NCBI GenBank assembly: GCA_902577625.1
Contig: CACGZX010000004.1
Span: 1 to 46,938 of the forward strand
Direction: 5' to 3'
Source: an uncultured Pelagibacteraceae bacterium
GTDB lineage: Bacteria > Pseudomonadota > Alphaproteobacteria > Pelagibacterales > Pelagibacteraceae
Length of the DNA: 46,938 bases
Part shown: positions 31,082-40,800 of the stretch, piece after piece
Layout: the number at the start of each line of letters is the position of its first letter
Numbering within the stretch: the first letter of the stretch is position 1
Notes under the pieces: generated by a model
Databases searched by the model: none
The model's input: the letters and a program-made list of their open reading frames with translations, nothing else
What the model was told of the DNA's origin: nothing
Translations under genes and position numbers: made by a program

Positions 31082-31489
31082 ATGTTACAACCAACTAGAA
31101 CAAAATTTAGAAAAGCACACAAAGGAAGAATTCATGGACATGCTTCAAGATGTAATTTGATGAACTATGGGGCTTATGGTTTAAAAGCTATGGAACCAAA
31201 TAGAGTAATTGGTAGACAGATTGAAGCAGCTAGAGTTGCGCTAACAAGACATATGAAAAGGCAAGGTAGGGTTTGGACAAGAATGTTTCCAAATATTCCA
31301 GTATCCAAAAAACCTACCGAAGTTAGAATGGGCAAAGGAAAAGGTTCACCTGAATTTTGGGCATGTAGAGTTAAACCAGGCAGAATACTTTTTGAAGTTG
31401 ATGGCGTTACAGAAGAAATTGCAAGAGAGGCACTTTATAAAGCTTCAGCTAAATTACCAATTAAATGTAAATTTATTAAGAGAATATAA
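31082..31489 (+). CDS. rplP: 50S ribosomal protein L16
   Basis: L16 positions the A-site tRNA in the 50S subunit. The 135-residue protein has [56 protein letters not shown] and [20 protein letters not shown], all standard. It overlaps rpmC by one base. Confidence 0.98.
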   Translation: MLQPTRTKFRKAHKGRIHGHASRCNLMNYGAYGLKAMEPNRVIGRQIEAARVALTRHMKRQGRVWTRMFPNIPVSKKPTEVRMGKGKGSPEFWACRVKPGRILFEVDGVTEEIAREALYKASAKLPIKCKFIKRI

Positions 31490-31680
31490 TGAAAAAAAAA
31501 GAAGTAAAAAAATTAACTAAATCGGAAATTATTAAAAATTTGGATAAACTAAAAAAAGATTTATTTAATTTTAGATTTCAAAAGATTAATGGACAAATAA
31601 AAAGTCCCGCAAAAGTAAACGAAACAAGAAAATCAATAGCAAGATTAAAAACAATGTTAGGAAATAACCAGAATGCCTAA
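31489..31680 (+). CDS. rpmC: 50S ribosomal protein L29
   Basis: L29 is a small two-helix protein near the tunnel exit. The 63-residue chain has the KLKKDLFNFRFQKINGQIKS core and the NETRKSIARLKTML end. Its start overlaps rplP by one base and its end overlaps rpsQ by 8 bp, one of the tightest junctions in the run. Confidence 0.95.
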   Translation: MKKKEVKKLTKSEIIKNLDKLKKDLFNFRFQKINGQIKSPAKVNETRKSIARLKTMLGNNQNA

Positions 31681-31909
31681 AAAAATATTAAAAGGAATAG
31701 TGGTAAGTGACAAACCAAACAAGACCATTACTGTCTCAGTTGAAAGAAAATACCAACACCCAGTTTTAAAAAAAGTAATAAAATCAAAAAAAAATTATAG
31801 CGTTCATGATAAAGATAATAAATATAAAAATGGTGACAAAGTATCAATTATTGAATGTAAACCATACTCAAAAACAAAAAAATTTGAAGTTCTAGGAGAA
31901 ACTAAATGA
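31673..31909 (+). CDS. rpsQ: 30S ribosomal protein S17
   Basis: S17 is a primary 16S rRNA-binding protein in the 30S body. The 78-residue OB-fold protein has [20 protein letters not shown], the [20 protein letters not shown] loop and [20 protein letters not shown]. It overlaps rpmC by 8 bp and rplN by 4 bp (ATGA). Confidence 0.97.
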   Translation: MPKKILKGIVVSDKPNKTITVSVERKYQHPVLKKVIKSKKNYSVHDKDNKYKNGDKVSIIECKPYSKTKKFEVLGETK

Positions 31910-32274
31910 TACAAGTTCAAACTGAATTGTTAGTTGCTGATAACACAGGAGCAAAAAGAATTGAGTGCATAAAAGTGCTTGGAGGGTCTAAAAGAAGATA
32001 CGCAAGTATTGGTGACACAATTGTGGTAGCAGTAAAAGAAGCTATTCCAAAAGGTAAAGTTAAAAAAGGATCGGTACACAAAGCTGTTGTTGTAAGAGTT
32101 AAAAAAGGAATACACAGAAATGATGGTTCAAAAGTAAAATTTGATAATAATGCTGCGGTTTTAACAGATGACAAAGGTGAACCAATTGGAACAAGAATTT
32201 TTGGTCCAGTAACAAGAGAGCTAAGAACAAGAGGGCAAATGAAAATAATATCCCTTGCGCCGGAGGTACTTTAA
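31906..32274 (+). CDS. rplN: 50S ribosomal protein L14
   Basis: L14 forms intersubunit bridges and is the docking site of RsfS. The 122-residue protein begins [20 protein letters not shown] and contains [20 protein letters not shown] and [13 protein letters not shown]. The length is standard. The start lies within the end of rpsQ (ATGA), and rplX follows after 2 bp. Confidence 0.98.
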   Translation: MIQVQTELLVADNTGAKRIECIKVLGGSKRRYASIGDTIVVAVKEAIPKGKVKKGSVHKAVVVRVKKGIHRNDGSKVKFDNNAAVLTDDKGEPIGTRIFGPVTRELRTRGQMKIISLAPEVL

Positions 32275-32276
32275 TA

Positions 32277-32522
32277 ATGATAAAAAAAGGTGATAAAGTA
32301 AAAGTTTTATGTGGCAAGGATAAAAAAAAGGATGGTGAAGTAATTGAAATTGATAGACCAAATAATCGCGTAAAAGTTAAAGGAATAAACATTGTTAAAA
32401 AACATGTTAAAGCAACAAAAGAAAAAAAAGGTGGAATAATATCTAAAGAAAATTTTATTAATATTTCAAACTTAGCGATATTTGAAAAAGATAAAAAAAA
32501 AACAAAAGAAGTTAAAAAATAA
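32277..32522 (+). CDS. rplX: 50S ribosomal protein L24, short form
   Basis: L24 is an early 50S assembly protein near the tunnel exit. The 81-residue protein has the KOW motif [20 protein letters not shown] and [15 protein letters not shown]. It is about 20 residues shorter than the E. coli protein at the C-terminal end. It lies 2 bp before rplE. Confidence 0.95.
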   Translation: MIKKGDKVKVLCGKDKKKDGEVIEIDRPNNRVKVKGINIVKKHVKATKEKKGGIISKENFINISNLAIFEKDKKKTKEVKK

Positions 32523-32524
32523 AT

Positions 32525-33076
32525 ATGTCTAGATTAAAAGAATTATTTACAAAAGAAATTAAACCAAATTTGAAAAAAGAGTTTGGTTATAAAAACCATT
32601 TTATGGTTCCGCAAATTCAAAAAATTATATTAAATATGGGTTTAGGATTAGACGGCAATGACGCAAAAATACTTAAATCAAGTCAAGAAGATCTAGCAGC
32701 AATAACAGGACAAAAACCTGTTGTTACAAAGTTTAAAAAATCTATTTCAAATTTTAAAACAAGAAAAAACACAAATGCAGGATTAAAAGTCACTTTAAGA
32801 AAAAATAAGATGTACGAATTTGTTGATAGACTTGTAAATATTGCTTTACCAAGAATTAAAGATTTTAGAGGTCTCTCACCTAAAGGATTTGATAAATTTG
32901 GTAATTATACTTTTGGAATTAAGGAGCATATAATTTTTCCAGAAGTAAATTTTGATAAAGTTGAAAAAATTAGAGGCTTAGATATTACAATAGTAATTAA
33001 ATCAATAAAAAAAGAAGATAGTTTTAGTTTATTAAAGAAACTAAACTTTCCCTTCAGAGATATGAGGAATAATTAA
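32525..33076 (+). CDS. rplE: 50S ribosomal protein L5
   Basis: L5 binds 5S rRNA and contacts S13 and the P-site tRNA. The 183-residue protein has [50 protein letters not shown] and [20 protein letters not shown]. The length and place between rplX and rpsN are standard. Confidence 0.98.
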   Translation: MSRLKELFTKEIKPNLKKEFGYKNHFMVPQIQKIILNMGLGLDGNDAKILKSSQEDLAAITGQKPVVTKFKKSISNFKTRKNTNAGLKVTLRKNKMYEFVDRLVNIALPRIKDFRGLSPKGFDKFGNYTFGIKEHIIFPEVNFDKVEKIRGLDITIVIKSIKKEDSFSLLKKLNFPFRDMRNN

Positions 33077-33078
33077 TT

Positions 33079-33384
33079 ATGGCAAAGCTAAGTTCTATAA
33101 ATAAAAATAACAGAAGAATAAAGTTAGCTAATAAGTTTTATCAAAAAAGAAAAAAATTAAAAAAGATAATAATGGATAAAAAATTACCACTTGAAGAAAG
33201 ATTTAAAGCTCAACAAAAGTTATCAAAATTACCAAGAAATTCAGCAAAAATTAGAGTAAGAAACAGATGCCAAATTACTGGAAGACCACATGGCGTTTAT
33301 AGAAAATTAAAAATTTCAAGAATTGCGTTAAGAAAATTAGGTTTGGAAGGAAAGATTCCAGGAATGGTTAAATCAAGTTGGTAG
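33079..33384 (+). CDS. rpsN: 30S ribosomal protein S14, zinc-independent form
   Basis: S14 completes the 30S head. The 101-residue protein is the long form without the paired CxxC zinc motifs; only one Cys is present in [20 protein letters not shown]. This form does not need zinc, which fits life in metal-poor surface water. It lies 2 bp after rplE. Confidence 0.97.
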   Translation: MAKLSSINKNNRRIKLANKFYQKRKKLKKIIMDKKLPLEERFKAQQKLSKLPRNSAKIRVRNRCQITGRPHGVYRKLKISRIALRKLGLEGKIPGMVKSSW

Positions 33385-33394
33385 AAAGGAAGTT

Positions 33395-33790
33395 ATGAGT
33401 TTAAATGATCCAATAGGAGATATGTTAGCTAGAATTAAAAATTCTCAGTTAAGAAATCATAAAAAAGTTGAATTACCTTCTTCGAATTTTAAGATTAAAA
33501 TTGCAGAAGTACTTAAAAATGAGGGTTATATAAATAATTATCAGGTTTCTTCAGATGATAATAAATTTAAACTGGAAATAGAATTAAAATATAATTATGG
33601 ATCCCCGGTGATTAGCTCAATCCAAAGAGTATCTAAACCAGGTAGAAGAATATTTTCAAGTGCAGAGAGTTTACCAAAAATTAACAATGGCCTTGGTATT
33701 GCAATTGTATCAACACCAAAAGGTGTAATGACAGATATTGATGCAAGAAAGCAAAAAATAGGCGGAGAAATTATTTGTAAGGTATTTTAA
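33395..33790 (+). CDS. rpsH: 30S ribosomal protein S8
   Basis: S8 binds the central domain of 16S rRNA. The 131-residue protein has NDPIGDMLARIKNSQLRNHK, RVSKPGRRIFSS, and ends GIAIVSTPKGVMTD then GGEIICKVF. A clear ribosome binding site, AGAAAGGAAG, precedes the ATG; most genes in this cluster show none. It overlaps rplF by one base. Confidence 0.98.
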   Translation: MSLNDPIGDMLARIKNSQLRNHKKVELPSSNFKIKIAEVLKNEGYINNYQVSSDDNKFKLEIELKYNYGSPVISSIQRVSKPGRRIFSSAESLPKINNGLGIAIVSTPKGVMTDIDARKQKIGGEIICKVF

Positions 33791-34329
33791 TGTCTAAAAT
33801 AGGTAAAATAAATATTTCAATTCCAGAAAAAGTAAAAGTTGCATTAACAGGAGATCTTTTAAATGTTGAAGGTCCTTTAGGAAAAAAGTCATTAAATATT
33901 GATACAAGTATGTTTGAATTAAAAATTGATGAAGGAAAATCAGTATCAATAAAGCCAAAAAAATTAAATCAAGATACAAAACGTTTGTGGGGCATGAATA
34001 GAAGTTTGTTGAATAATGCCATAATCGGAACTAGCAAAGGATATTCGAAAATACTTGAACTTTCCGGCGTTGGTTACAGAGCTTCATTAAAAGGAAAACA
34101 GTTAAGTATGCAGCTAGGTTTCAGTCACGATATTAACTTTGATATTCCAGAAAATGTAAAAATTACAGTTGAAAAACAAACTATTATAAAAATAAATGGA
34201 AGTGATAAACAAGAAGTAGGAATGATTGCATCTAAAATAAAATCATACAGACCTCCAGAACCATATAAGGGAAAAGGAATTAAGGAGCAAGGTCAATATA
34301 TTTTAAGAAAAGAAGGTAAGAAAAAATAA
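33790..34329 (+). CDS. rplF: 50S ribosomal protein L6
   Basis: L6 lies near the sarcin-ricin loop at the factor-binding site. The 179-residue protein shows its two similar domains and the signature [20 protein letters not shown], ending [20 protein letters not shown]. It overlaps rpsH and rplR by one base each. Confidence 0.98.
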   Translation: MSKIGKINISIPEKVKVALTGDLLNVEGPLGKKSLNIDTSMFELKIDEGKSVSIKPKKLNQDTKRLWGMNRSLLNNAIIGTSKGYSKILELSGVGYRASLKGKQLSMQLGFSHDINFDIPENVKITVEKQTIIKINGSDKQEVGMIASKIKSYRPPEPYKGKGIKEQGQYILRKEGKKK

Positions 34330-34685
34330 TGAAATTAACTACAAAAGAAAGAAAAAAGTTTCGTATTAGAGGAAATCTAAAAAAAGTTTCCAATAAAGAT
34401 AGATATAGACTAAGTGTTTCTAGATCTTCAAAAAATATTAGTGCCCAAATAATTGATGATAGTAAAAATATAACAATTTTATCAGCTTCATCTAAAGATA
34501 AATCTATAAAAACTGTAGATAAAAAAAATAAAACTGAATTATCAAAGTTTGTTGCAGAAAATTTAGCTAAAAGAGCTTTAGAAAAAAAAATAACCAAAAT
34601 TTATTTTGACAGAGGTTTGTACAAATATCACGGCAGGGTAAAAATTTTTGCTGAAACACTAAGAAAAAATGGAATGGAATTTTAA
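34329..34685 (+). CDS. rplR: 50S ribosomal protein L18
   Basis: L18 binds 5S rRNA with L5. The 118-residue protein has an arginine- and lysine-rich start ([20 protein letters not shown]), [18 protein letters not shown], and the end [20 protein letters not shown]. Its order between rplF and rpsE is standard. Confidence 0.97.
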   Translation: MKLTTKERKKFRIRGNLKKVSNKDRYRLSVSRSSKNISAQIIDDSKNITILSASSKDKSIKTVDKKNKTELSKFVAENLAKRALEKKITKIYFDRGLYKYHGRVKIFAETLRKNGMEF

Positions 34686-34688
34686 ATT

Positions 34689-35198
34689 ATGGACAAAAAC
34701 GAAAAAAATAACGAATATTTAGAAAAATTAGTTCACATAAATAGAATCACTAAAGTAGTAAAAGGAGGAAGAAGATTTGGATTCTCAGCATTAGTGGTAG
34801 TTGGAAATCAAAATGGAAAAATAGGAATTGCTCATGCTAAAGCAAAACAAGTTCCAGATGCTATTAAAAAAGCGAATGAACTGGCAAGAAGAAAGTTGAT
34901 TCATATTCCACTAAGAGAAGGCAGAACAATACATCACGATATATATGGTAAGGATGGAGCGGGAAAAATTAAATTAAGAGCAGCACCTAAAGGTACTGGA
35001 ATAATTGCTGGAGGACCAGTTAGAGCAGTATGTGAAGTACTAGGAATAAAAGATATAGTTGCAAAATCACTAGGCACAGCAAATCCACACAATGTAATAA
35101 GAGCATGCATGAAAGCTCTTTTGAAACAAAATTCACCAAAGAATATATCGATGTTAAGAAATAAAAAAATATCAGAAATTATTGAAAAAAGAGGATAA
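34689..35198 (+). CDS. rpsE: 30S ribosomal protein S5
   Basis: S5 shapes the mRNA entry region and affects decoding accuracy. The 169-residue protein has RITKVVKGGRRFGFSALVVV with the spectinomycin-site loop, GAGKIKLRAAPKGTGIIAGG, and AKSLGTANPHNVIRACMKAL. Its stop shares a base with the start of rplO, leaving no rpmD (L30) gene in the usual position. Confidence 0.98.
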   Translation: MDKNEKNNEYLEKLVHINRITKVVKGGRRFGFSALVVVGNQNGKIGIAHAKAKQVPDAIKKANELARRKLIHIPLREGRTIHHDIYGKDGAGKIKLRAAPKGTGIIAGGPVRAVCEVLGIKDIVAKSLGTANPHNVIRACMKALLKQNSPKNISMLRNKKISEIIEKRG

Positions 35199-35656
35199 TG
35201 ACAAATTTAAATTCAACATTGCAAGTAAAAACTAAAAAAATGAGAGTTGGTCGTGGTATAGGATCTGGTAAAGGAAAAACTTCAGGTCGGGGTGTAAAAG
35301 GTCAAAAATCTAGAAGTGGTGTAGCTATTAAAAGTTTTGAGGGTGGTCAAATGCCTTTATACAGAAGATTGCCCAAAAGAGGATTTAATCCTATTAAAAA
35401 AACAAAAGTTGCTATTATAAATTTAGATAAAATTCAAAATTTAATCGAAACAAAAAAAATAAATAAAGATGAACAGATAAATATTGATTTATTAAAAAAA
35501 ACCAAAACTATAAATAAGTCATTCAATAAAATTAAAATACTTGGAACAGGTGAAATTAAAGATAAAATTAACTTAAATGCAGACTTTATATCCAAGTCTG
35601 CAAGAGAAAAATTAGAAAAAGTTGGTGGAACTATAAGCCTAAAACAAAAAGATTAA
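35198..35656 (+). CDS. rplO: 50S ribosomal protein L15
   Basis: L15 is a late 50S assembly protein with an extended, glycine-rich N-terminal tail. The 152-residue protein has RVGRGIGSGKGKTSGRGVKG, FEGGQMPLYRRLPKRGFNP, and the C-terminal globular part. It follows rpsE directly (TAATG) and lies 6 bp before secY. Confidence 0.97.
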   Translation: MTNLNSTLQVKTKKMRVGRGIGSGKGKTSGRGVKGQKSRSGVAIKSFEGGQMPLYRRLPKRGFNPIKKTKVAIINLDKIQNLIETKKINKDEQINIDLLKKTKTINKSFNKIKILGTGEIKDKINLNADFISKSAREKLEKVGGTISLKQKD

Positions 35657-35662
35657 ATTTTT

Positions 35663-36943
35663 ATGAGCGAAGCTTCTCAGTCTCACGATTTAAGAAATAG
35701 AATTTTTTTTACATTATTTATTCTATCAGTTTATAGATTTGGTACATTTATTCCAATTCCTGGAATTGATCCCGAGCAACTTCAAATTATGATGGAGAGT
35801 AACCAAAAAGGTTTGCTTGGAATGTTTAATGTTTTTGCTGGAGGAGCAGTAAGTAGAATGGCAATTTTTGCACTAGGTATAATGCCTTATATTTCCTCAT
35901 CTATTATAGTTCAATTACTTACAGGAGTTTCTGATTATTTTAAAAATCTTAAGAGCCAAGGAGAAACAGGTAGACAAAAAATAACCCAAATAACAAGATA
36001 CGGAACAGTTTTACTAGCAACTGTTCAAGGCTATGGTTTATCTGTAGGTTTAGAATCATCAGCAAATCTAGTTATAAATCCAGGTGTATTTTTTAAAATT
36101 AGTACAGTAACCACTATAGTGGCTGGTACAATGTTCTTAATGTGGTTAGGTGAACAGATAACTCAAAGAGGAATTGGTAATGGTATATCTCTTATAATAT
36201 TTTCTGGAATTGTAGCTGAAATTCCTAGAGCACTAGTTACTACTTTTGAACTTGGAAGAACAGGAGCTATTTCAACAGCCATGATAATATTTATTTTTAT
36301 TTTATTAATAGTTACAATAATGTTTATTGTATTTATGGAAAGAGCTTTAAGAAAAATTTTGATAAATTACCCTAAAAGACAAATGGGAAATAAAGTTTAT
36401 GGAGGAGATTCTTCACACCTTCCACTAAAAATAAATTCTGCAGGAGTAATCCCAGCAATATTTGCATCAGCCTTGCTATTATTACCAGTAACTTTTTCTA
36501 ATTTTAATGCATCACAAAATGATACTTTTCAAACTATTGTATCTTTCTTTTCACAGGGTCAACCGCTTTATATGATTTTATATGCATCTGGAATTATTTT
36601 TTTTACTTTCTTTTATACATCAATAACTTTTAATCCCGCTGAAACAGCAGAAAATTTAAGAAAATATGGAGGATTTATACCCGGTATAAGACCTGGTGAA
36701 AGTACTGCTTTATATATTGATAATATACTAACAAAACTAACAACAATAGGAGCATTATATTTAACACTAGTCTGTTTAATGCCAGAATTTTTAATTGCAA
36801 ATTATCCAATACCTTTTTATCTAGGCGGAACCTCAATATTAATTGTTGTAGTTGTTGCCATAGATACGGTTACGCAAATACAAACTAGACTAATGAGTTC
36901 ACAGTACGAGCAGTTAATAAAGAAAACTAAATTTGGAAGATAA
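35663..36943 (+). CDS. secY: Preprotein translocase channel subunit SecY
   Basis: SecY is the protein-conducting pore of the inner membrane. The 426-residue protein shows ten hydrophobic helices, with the plug-region FNVFAGGAVSRMAIFALGIM, MWLGEQITQRGIGNGISLII, and the cytoplasmic loop with NPAETAENLRKYGGFIPGIR that binds SecA and ribosomes. It ends the ribosomal block and is followed by adk after 6 bp, as in other alphaproteobacteria. Confidence 0.98.
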   Translation: MSEASQSHDLRNRIFFTLFILSVYRFGTFIPIPGIDPEQLQIMMESNQKGLLGMFNVFAGGAVSRMAIFALGIMPYISSSIIVQLLTGVSDYFKNLKSQGETGRQKITQITRYGTVLLATVQGYGLSVGLESSANLVINPGVFFKISTVTTIVAGTMFLMWLGEQITQRGIGNGISLIIFSGIVAEIPRALVTTFELGRTGAISTAMIIFIFILLIVTIMFIVFMERALRKILINYPKRQMGNKVYGGDSSHLPLKINSAGVIPAIFASALLLLPVTFSNFNASQNDTFQTIVSFFSQGQPLYMILYASGIIFFTFFYTSITFNPAETAENLRKYGGFIPGIRPGESTALYIDNILTKLTTIGALYLTLVCLMPEFLIANYPIPFYLGGTSILIVVVVAIDTVTQIQTRLMSSQYEQLIKKTKFGR

Positions 36944-36949
36944 AATAAA

Positions 36950-37513
36950 GTGAATGTAGTAATTTTTGGGCCCCCAGGTGCTGGAAAAGGAACTCAAGCT
37001 CAATATATTGTAAAAAAATTTGATTTACTTCAAGTTTCAACAGGTGATCTTTTAAGAAGTGAAATTAAAAATAAATCTGAAATTGGTAAAGAAATTGAAG
37101 AAATTATTTCTAAAGGTGATTTTGCAACTGACGATATAGTTAACAAGCTTATAAAAAATATTATATTTGATCCTCAAAAAAAAGATAAGTTAATATTTGA
37201 TGGGTATCCCAGATCATTAAGTCAGGCTAAAAATTTAGATGTATTACTAGATAGCTCTAATCAAAAAATAGATTTTATTTTTTTTCTCAACGTAAATAAA
37301 GACACAATAATAAAAAGGATTGAGAAAAGGAAAATTTTAGAAAAAAGATCTGACGATGACTTAAATACTATTCTTAAAAGGTATGATACATACATGGAAA
37401 CAACTAGACCTGTTTTAGATTTTTATTCCTCAAGAAGCTATTTTTACGAAATAGATGGAAGTGAAAAAATTGAAGTAATTTCAAGCAAAATTGAGCAAAT
37501 TATAACCTTATAA
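36950..37513 (+). CDS. adk: Adenylate kinase, short-lid form
   Basis: The enzyme converts AMP and ATP to two ADP. The 187-residue protein starts at GTG, with the P loop FGPPGAGKGTQA, the AMP site LQVSTGDLLRSEI and FDGYPRSLSQAKNLD. The region between RIEKRKILEKR and DDLNTILKRY lacks the inserted LID domain of the E. coli enzyme, so it is the short type common in alphaproteobacteria. Residue D/N variants around the ATP-binding arginines look normal. Confidence 0.96.
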   Translation: MNVVIFGPPGAGKGTQAQYIVKKFDLLQVSTGDLLRSEIKNKSEIGKEIEEIISKGDFATDDIVNKLIKNIIFDPQKKDKLIFDGYPRSLSQAKNLDVLLDSSNQKIDFIFFLNVNKDTIIKRIEKRKILEKRSDDDLNTILKRYDTYMETTRPVLDFYSSRSYFYEIDGSEKIEVISSKIEQIITL

Positions 37514-37517
37514 TACA

Positions 37518-37545
37518 TTGACATTAAAAGAACTTCTTATATAAA
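37518..37545 (+). promoter_or_regulatory. Promoter of the alpha operon (rpsM-rpsK-rpoA-rplQ)
   Basis: A perfect -35 box TTGACA and a -10 box TATAAA are 16 bp apart, 23 bp before the rpsM start. This is the clearest sigma-70-type promoter in the window. The implied leader is under 20 bases, too short for an S4-type regulatory pseudoknot. Confidence 0.75.
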
Positions 37546-37568
37546 AGGCTAAATTTTATCACAATATT

Positions 37569-37952
37569 ATGGCTCGAATAGCAGGTGTAAACATTCCTCA
37601 AAATAAATTAGTTCATGTGGGGCTAACATATATTTATGGAATTGGGGATAGATTTTCAGGACAAATTTGTAAAGCTTTGGAAATAGAAAAATCAACAAGA
37701 GTTAATCAGTTAACTGATGATCAAATTTTAAAAATAAGAGAATATATTGATAAAAACTTTACAGTCGAAGGAGATTTGAGAAGGGAAAATTCTCTAAGCA
37801 TAAAAAGATTGATAGATTTAGCATCATATAGAGGATCAAGACACAGAAAAAAACTTCCTACACGAGGGCAGAGAACAAGATGTAACGCAAGAACAAGAAA
37901 AGGGAAAGCAATTGCAATAGCAGGAAAAAAATTAACACCACTTAAAAAATAA
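37569..37952 (+). CDS. rpsM: 30S ribosomal protein S13
   Basis: S13 lies in the 30S head and contacts the P-site tRNA and L5. The 127-residue protein has [36 protein letters not shown] and the C-terminal [20 protein letters not shown] with the tRNA-contacting basic tail. It follows a strong promoter and starts the rpsM-rpsK-rpoA-rplQ unit. Confidence 0.98.
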   Translation: MARIAGVNIPQNKLVHVGLTYIYGIGDRFSGQICKALEIEKSTRVNQLTDDQILKIREYIDKNFTVEGDLRRENSLSIKRLIDLASYRGSRHRKKLPTRGQRTRCNARTRKGKAIAIAGKKLTPLKK

Positions 37953-37962
37953 ATTCTAAATA

Positions 37963-38412
37963 ATGAGCAAAGAAAAAAAAATTAAATCAGAACAAAAAGA
38001 TGAAGCTGTAAAAGCAAAAACAGTTAAAAAAAGTTCTTATTCAAAAAAAAAGAAAACAAAAAAAAATATACTAAATGGTATAGCTTATGTTCAATCGACT
38101 TTTAATAACACTATTGTTTCAATAGCTGATAATCATGGAAATATTGTATCATGGGCATCAGCAGGACAAAAAGGATTTAAAGGATCAAGAAAGTCAACTC
38201 CATATGCGGCACAAGTTGCAGCTGACTCTGCTGCTGCTAAGGCACTAGAAGTTGGAATGAGAACTTTGTCAGTTGAAGTAAAAGGACCTGGCTCCGGAAG
38301 AGAAACTGCTTTGAGAGCTTTACAAGCAAGAGGTTTTAAAATTATTTCTATTAAAGATACAACGCCAATGCCTCACAATGGAACTAGGCCACCAAAAAAA
38401 AGGAGAGTTTAA
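37963..38412 (+). CDS. rpsK: 30S ribosomal protein S11 with lysine-rich N-terminal extension
   Basis: S11 lies on the 30S platform and lines the mRNA exit path. The 149-residue protein has the core [38 protein letters not shown] and [18 protein letters not shown]. The first 35 residues are very rich in Lys, about 20 residues longer than in most bacteria. An in-frame later start is not available without losing the core, so the extension is likely real. Confidence 0.97.
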   Translation: MSKEKKIKSEQKDEAVKAKTVKKSSYSKKKKTKKNILNGIAYVQSTFNNTIVSIADNHGNIVSWASAGQKGFKGSRKSTPYAAQVAADSAAAKALEVGMRTLSVEVKGPGSGRETALRALQARGFKIISIKDTTPMPHNGTRPPKKRRV

Positions 38413-39441
38413 ATGGAAGCTACAGATATTAATATTAAAAATTGGAAATCACTTATTAAACCAGCAAAACTTGATATTAAACTAAGTGATGATAAGTCAT
38501 ATGCAAAAATTATAGCTGAGCCATTAGAAAAAGGTTATGGACTAACTTTAGGTAATTCATTAAGAAGAATATTATTATCTTCGATAAGAGGAACTGCTGT
38601 TACGGCAATTCAGATAGATGGTGTATTGCATGAATTTTCTTCAATAAAAGGAGTAAGAGAAGATGTTACAGATATTGTTCTTAACGTTAAATCATTAGCT
38701 TTAAAAAGCAATATGGAAGGAACAAAAAAATTAATACTTGACGCAAAAGGTCCGGGAGAAATTAAAGCTTCAAACATAACTCCAATTTCTGATATAGAAA
38801 TATTAAATCCAGACTTAGTTATTTGTAATTTAGATGAAAATACAAATTTTCATATGGAAATGACAGTTGGAAATGGAAAAGGGTATGTTTCTGCTGATAT
38901 GAATAAACCTGAAGAACCTCCTTTAGGATTAATACCAATCGACTCACTTTTTAGCCCTGTAAAAAAAGTTTCTTACTCAATAAGTACAGCAAGAGAAGGA
39001 AAAGCATTAGATTATGATAAGCTTATTATGGAAGTTGAAACTAACGGATCTATTTCAGCAGAAGATGCAGTGGCTTATTCAGCAAGAATTTTCCAAGATC
39101 AACTAGGAATGTTTGTTAATTTTGATGAGCCACAAGAAGTTATTGTAAGAGAAACACCATCAGAACCAGAATTTAATAAAAACTTACTTAGAAAAGTAGA
39201 TGAACTAGAATTATCTGTTAGATCTATGAATTGTTTAAAAAATGATAATATTATTTATATTGGAGATCTTGTTCAAAAATCAGAAGGAGAAATGCTTAGA
39301 ACTCCGAATTTTGGAAGAAAATCCTTAAACGAAATCAAAGAAGTCCTAAACACTATGTCCTTGTATCTAGGCATGGAAATACCAAACTGGCCGCCAGACA
39401 ACATTGCTGAATTATCAAAAAAACTTGAAGAAGCTATATAA
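38413..39441 (+). CDS. rpoA: RNA polymerase alpha subunit
   Basis: Alpha dimerises to nucleate RNA polymerase assembly and binds upstream promoter elements and activators. The 342-residue protein has the N-terminal assembly domain ([20 protein letters not shown]) and the C-terminal DNA-binding domain with [20 protein letters not shown] and [17 protein letters not shown]. It directly abuts rpsK and overlaps rplQ by one base. Unlike rpoB and rpoC, its frame is intact. Confidence 0.98.
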   Translation: MEATDINIKNWKSLIKPAKLDIKLSDDKSYAKIIAEPLEKGYGLTLGNSLRRILLSSIRGTAVTAIQIDGVLHEFSSIKGVREDVTDIVLNVKSLALKSNMEGTKKLILDAKGPGEIKASNITPISDIEILNPDLVICNLDENTNFHMEMTVGNGKGYVSADMNKPEEPPLGLIPIDSLFSPVKKVSYSISTAREGKALDYDKLIMEVETNGSISAEDAVAYSARIFQDQLGMFVNFDEPQEVIVRETPSEPEFNKNLLRKVDELELSVRSMNCLKNDNIIYIGDLVQKSEGEMLRTPNFGRKSLNEIKEVLNTMSLYLGMEIPNWPPDNIAELSKKLEEAI

Positions 39442-39875
39442 TGAGACATAGACTTGGTTATAAAAAACTTAATAGAACTTCCGAGCATAGAAAAGCGTTA
39501 ATTAAAAATATGCTTAATTCTCTAATTAAGTATGAACAAATAACAACCACATTACCCAAGGCAAAAGTACTAAAGCCACAAGCTGATAAAATAATAACTT
39601 TGGGAAAAAAAAATAGTTTGCAAAATACAAAAATACTGGCTTCGAAATTACAGGATATGAAATCTGCAAATAAAGTAAAAAAAACATTAGCAAAAAGATA
39701 TGAAAGTAGAAAAGGTGGATACACACGTATAATCAAAGCTGGTTATAGATATGGTGACAATGCACCATTAGCTATAATTGAATTTGTAGATAGAGATGTC
39801 GAAGCAAAAAAAGTAGATAGAAAAAAAAAAGAAACTAAAAAAAGCACAGAAGAAAAAAAAGCAGTTACAGCATAA
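39441..39875 (+). CDS. rplQ: 50S ribosomal protein L17
   Basis: L17 lies near the tunnel exit. The 144-residue protein begins [20 protein letters not shown] and has the core ending [20 protein letters not shown] and IIEFVDRD. A charged tail of about 25 residues ([20 protein letters not shown]) makes it longer than the E. coli form. It ends the alpha operon. Confidence 0.97.
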   Translation: MRHRLGYKKLNRTSEHRKALIKNMLNSLIKYEQITTTLPKAKVLKPQADKIITLGKKNSLQNTKILASKLQDMKSANKVKKTLAKRYESRKGGYTRIIKAGYRYGDNAPLAIIEFVDRDVEAKKVDRKKKETKKSTEEKKAVTA

Positions 39876-39888
39876 ATTCATAATATAG

Positions 39889-40800
39889 ATGAATAAGCCA
39901 TACATCGTAGATCATTCTTACGAAGGTATTCGAATTGATAAATGGATAAGAAATAACCTTGGCAACGTACCTCAGGGATTAATTGAAAAATCACTAAGAG
40001 CAGGAAAAATAAAGCTTAACAAGAAGAAAACTAAAAGTTCAACTAAATTAAAAGTTAAGGATATAATAAACGTTTATAACCTTAAATTTGAAGAAAAAAT
40101 TATACAAAAAAATATAAAATTTAAACCATCTGATGAAATAATCAAAGAGAATGAAGATTTAATTGTTGATGATAATGAAAATTTTATTGTAGTAAATAAA
40201 GAGTCAGGAATAGCTGTACAAGGTGGGACTAAATCTAAAAAAAATTTGATCGATATTTTTGCAAAAAGTAAAATATTTGAAAATAGCAAACCATACTCTG
40301 TCCATAGATTAGATAAAGATACATCTGGAGTTTTTATAATTGCAAAAAATAGAGATACTGCAAAATTGTTTACATCTTTGTTTAGACTAAGAAAAATTCA
40401 TAAAACTTATCTAGCAGTATGTTACGGAGAAATAGAAACTAATAAAGGGGTTTTAGATCAAGACTTAGTAAGATACGAGGGAAGTAAAAAAATAATTGAA
40501 AATTCCAAGACTATTTTTAAAGTTCTTGATAAAAATTCTAACTGTTCCTTGTTAGAAATGAATCCCATTACAGGAAGAAAACATCAATTAAGAAAGCAAC
40601 TTTCTCTTATTGGTCATCCTATATATGGTGATGATAAATATACATTTGAAAAAAATTTAAAAACCAAAAATAAAGAATTAATGCTTCATTCTTATAAAAT
40701 AAAATTTATTATAAATAATAAAAAATTTACTTTTAAGGCATTATTACCTAATTATTTTAAAAAACTTTTAAAAACGAAGAGACTTAAATTTTTAGATTAG
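39889..40800 (+). CDS. rluC: Large-subunit rRNA pseudouridine synthase, RluC-like
   Basis: This enzyme isomerises uridines of 23S rRNA to pseudouridine. The 303-residue protein has an N-terminal S4 RNA-binding domain (about residues 13-65) and an RluA-type catalytic domain with the signature PYSVHRLDKDTSGVFIIAKN, which carries the catalytic Asp, and PITGRKHQLRKQLSLIGHPI. The segment ESGIAVQGGTKSKKNLIDIF favours RluC over RluD or RluA, but this is not certain. Its end overlaps convergent lipB by 17 bp. Confidence 0.85.
   Translation: MNKPYIVDHSYEGIRIDKWIRNNLGNVPQGLIEKSLRAGKIKLNKKKTKSSTKLKVKDIINVYNLKFEEKIIQKNIKFKPSDEIIKENEDLIVDDNENFIVVNKESGIAVQGGTKSKKNLIDIFAKSKIFENSKPYSVHRLDKDTSGVFIIAKNRDTAKLFTSLFRLRKIHKTYLAVCYGEIETNKGVLDQDLVRYEGSKKIIENSKTIFKVLDKNSNCSLLEMNPITGRKHQLRKQLSLIGHPIYGDDKYTFEKNLKTKNKELMLHSYKIKFIINNKKFTFKALLPNYFKKLLKTKRLKFLD

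Noticed and set aside
32099..32392. Leftward open frame of 97 codons opposite rplN-rplX
   Set aside because: It is a mirror of well-conserved ribosomal genes, with no recognisable protein features.
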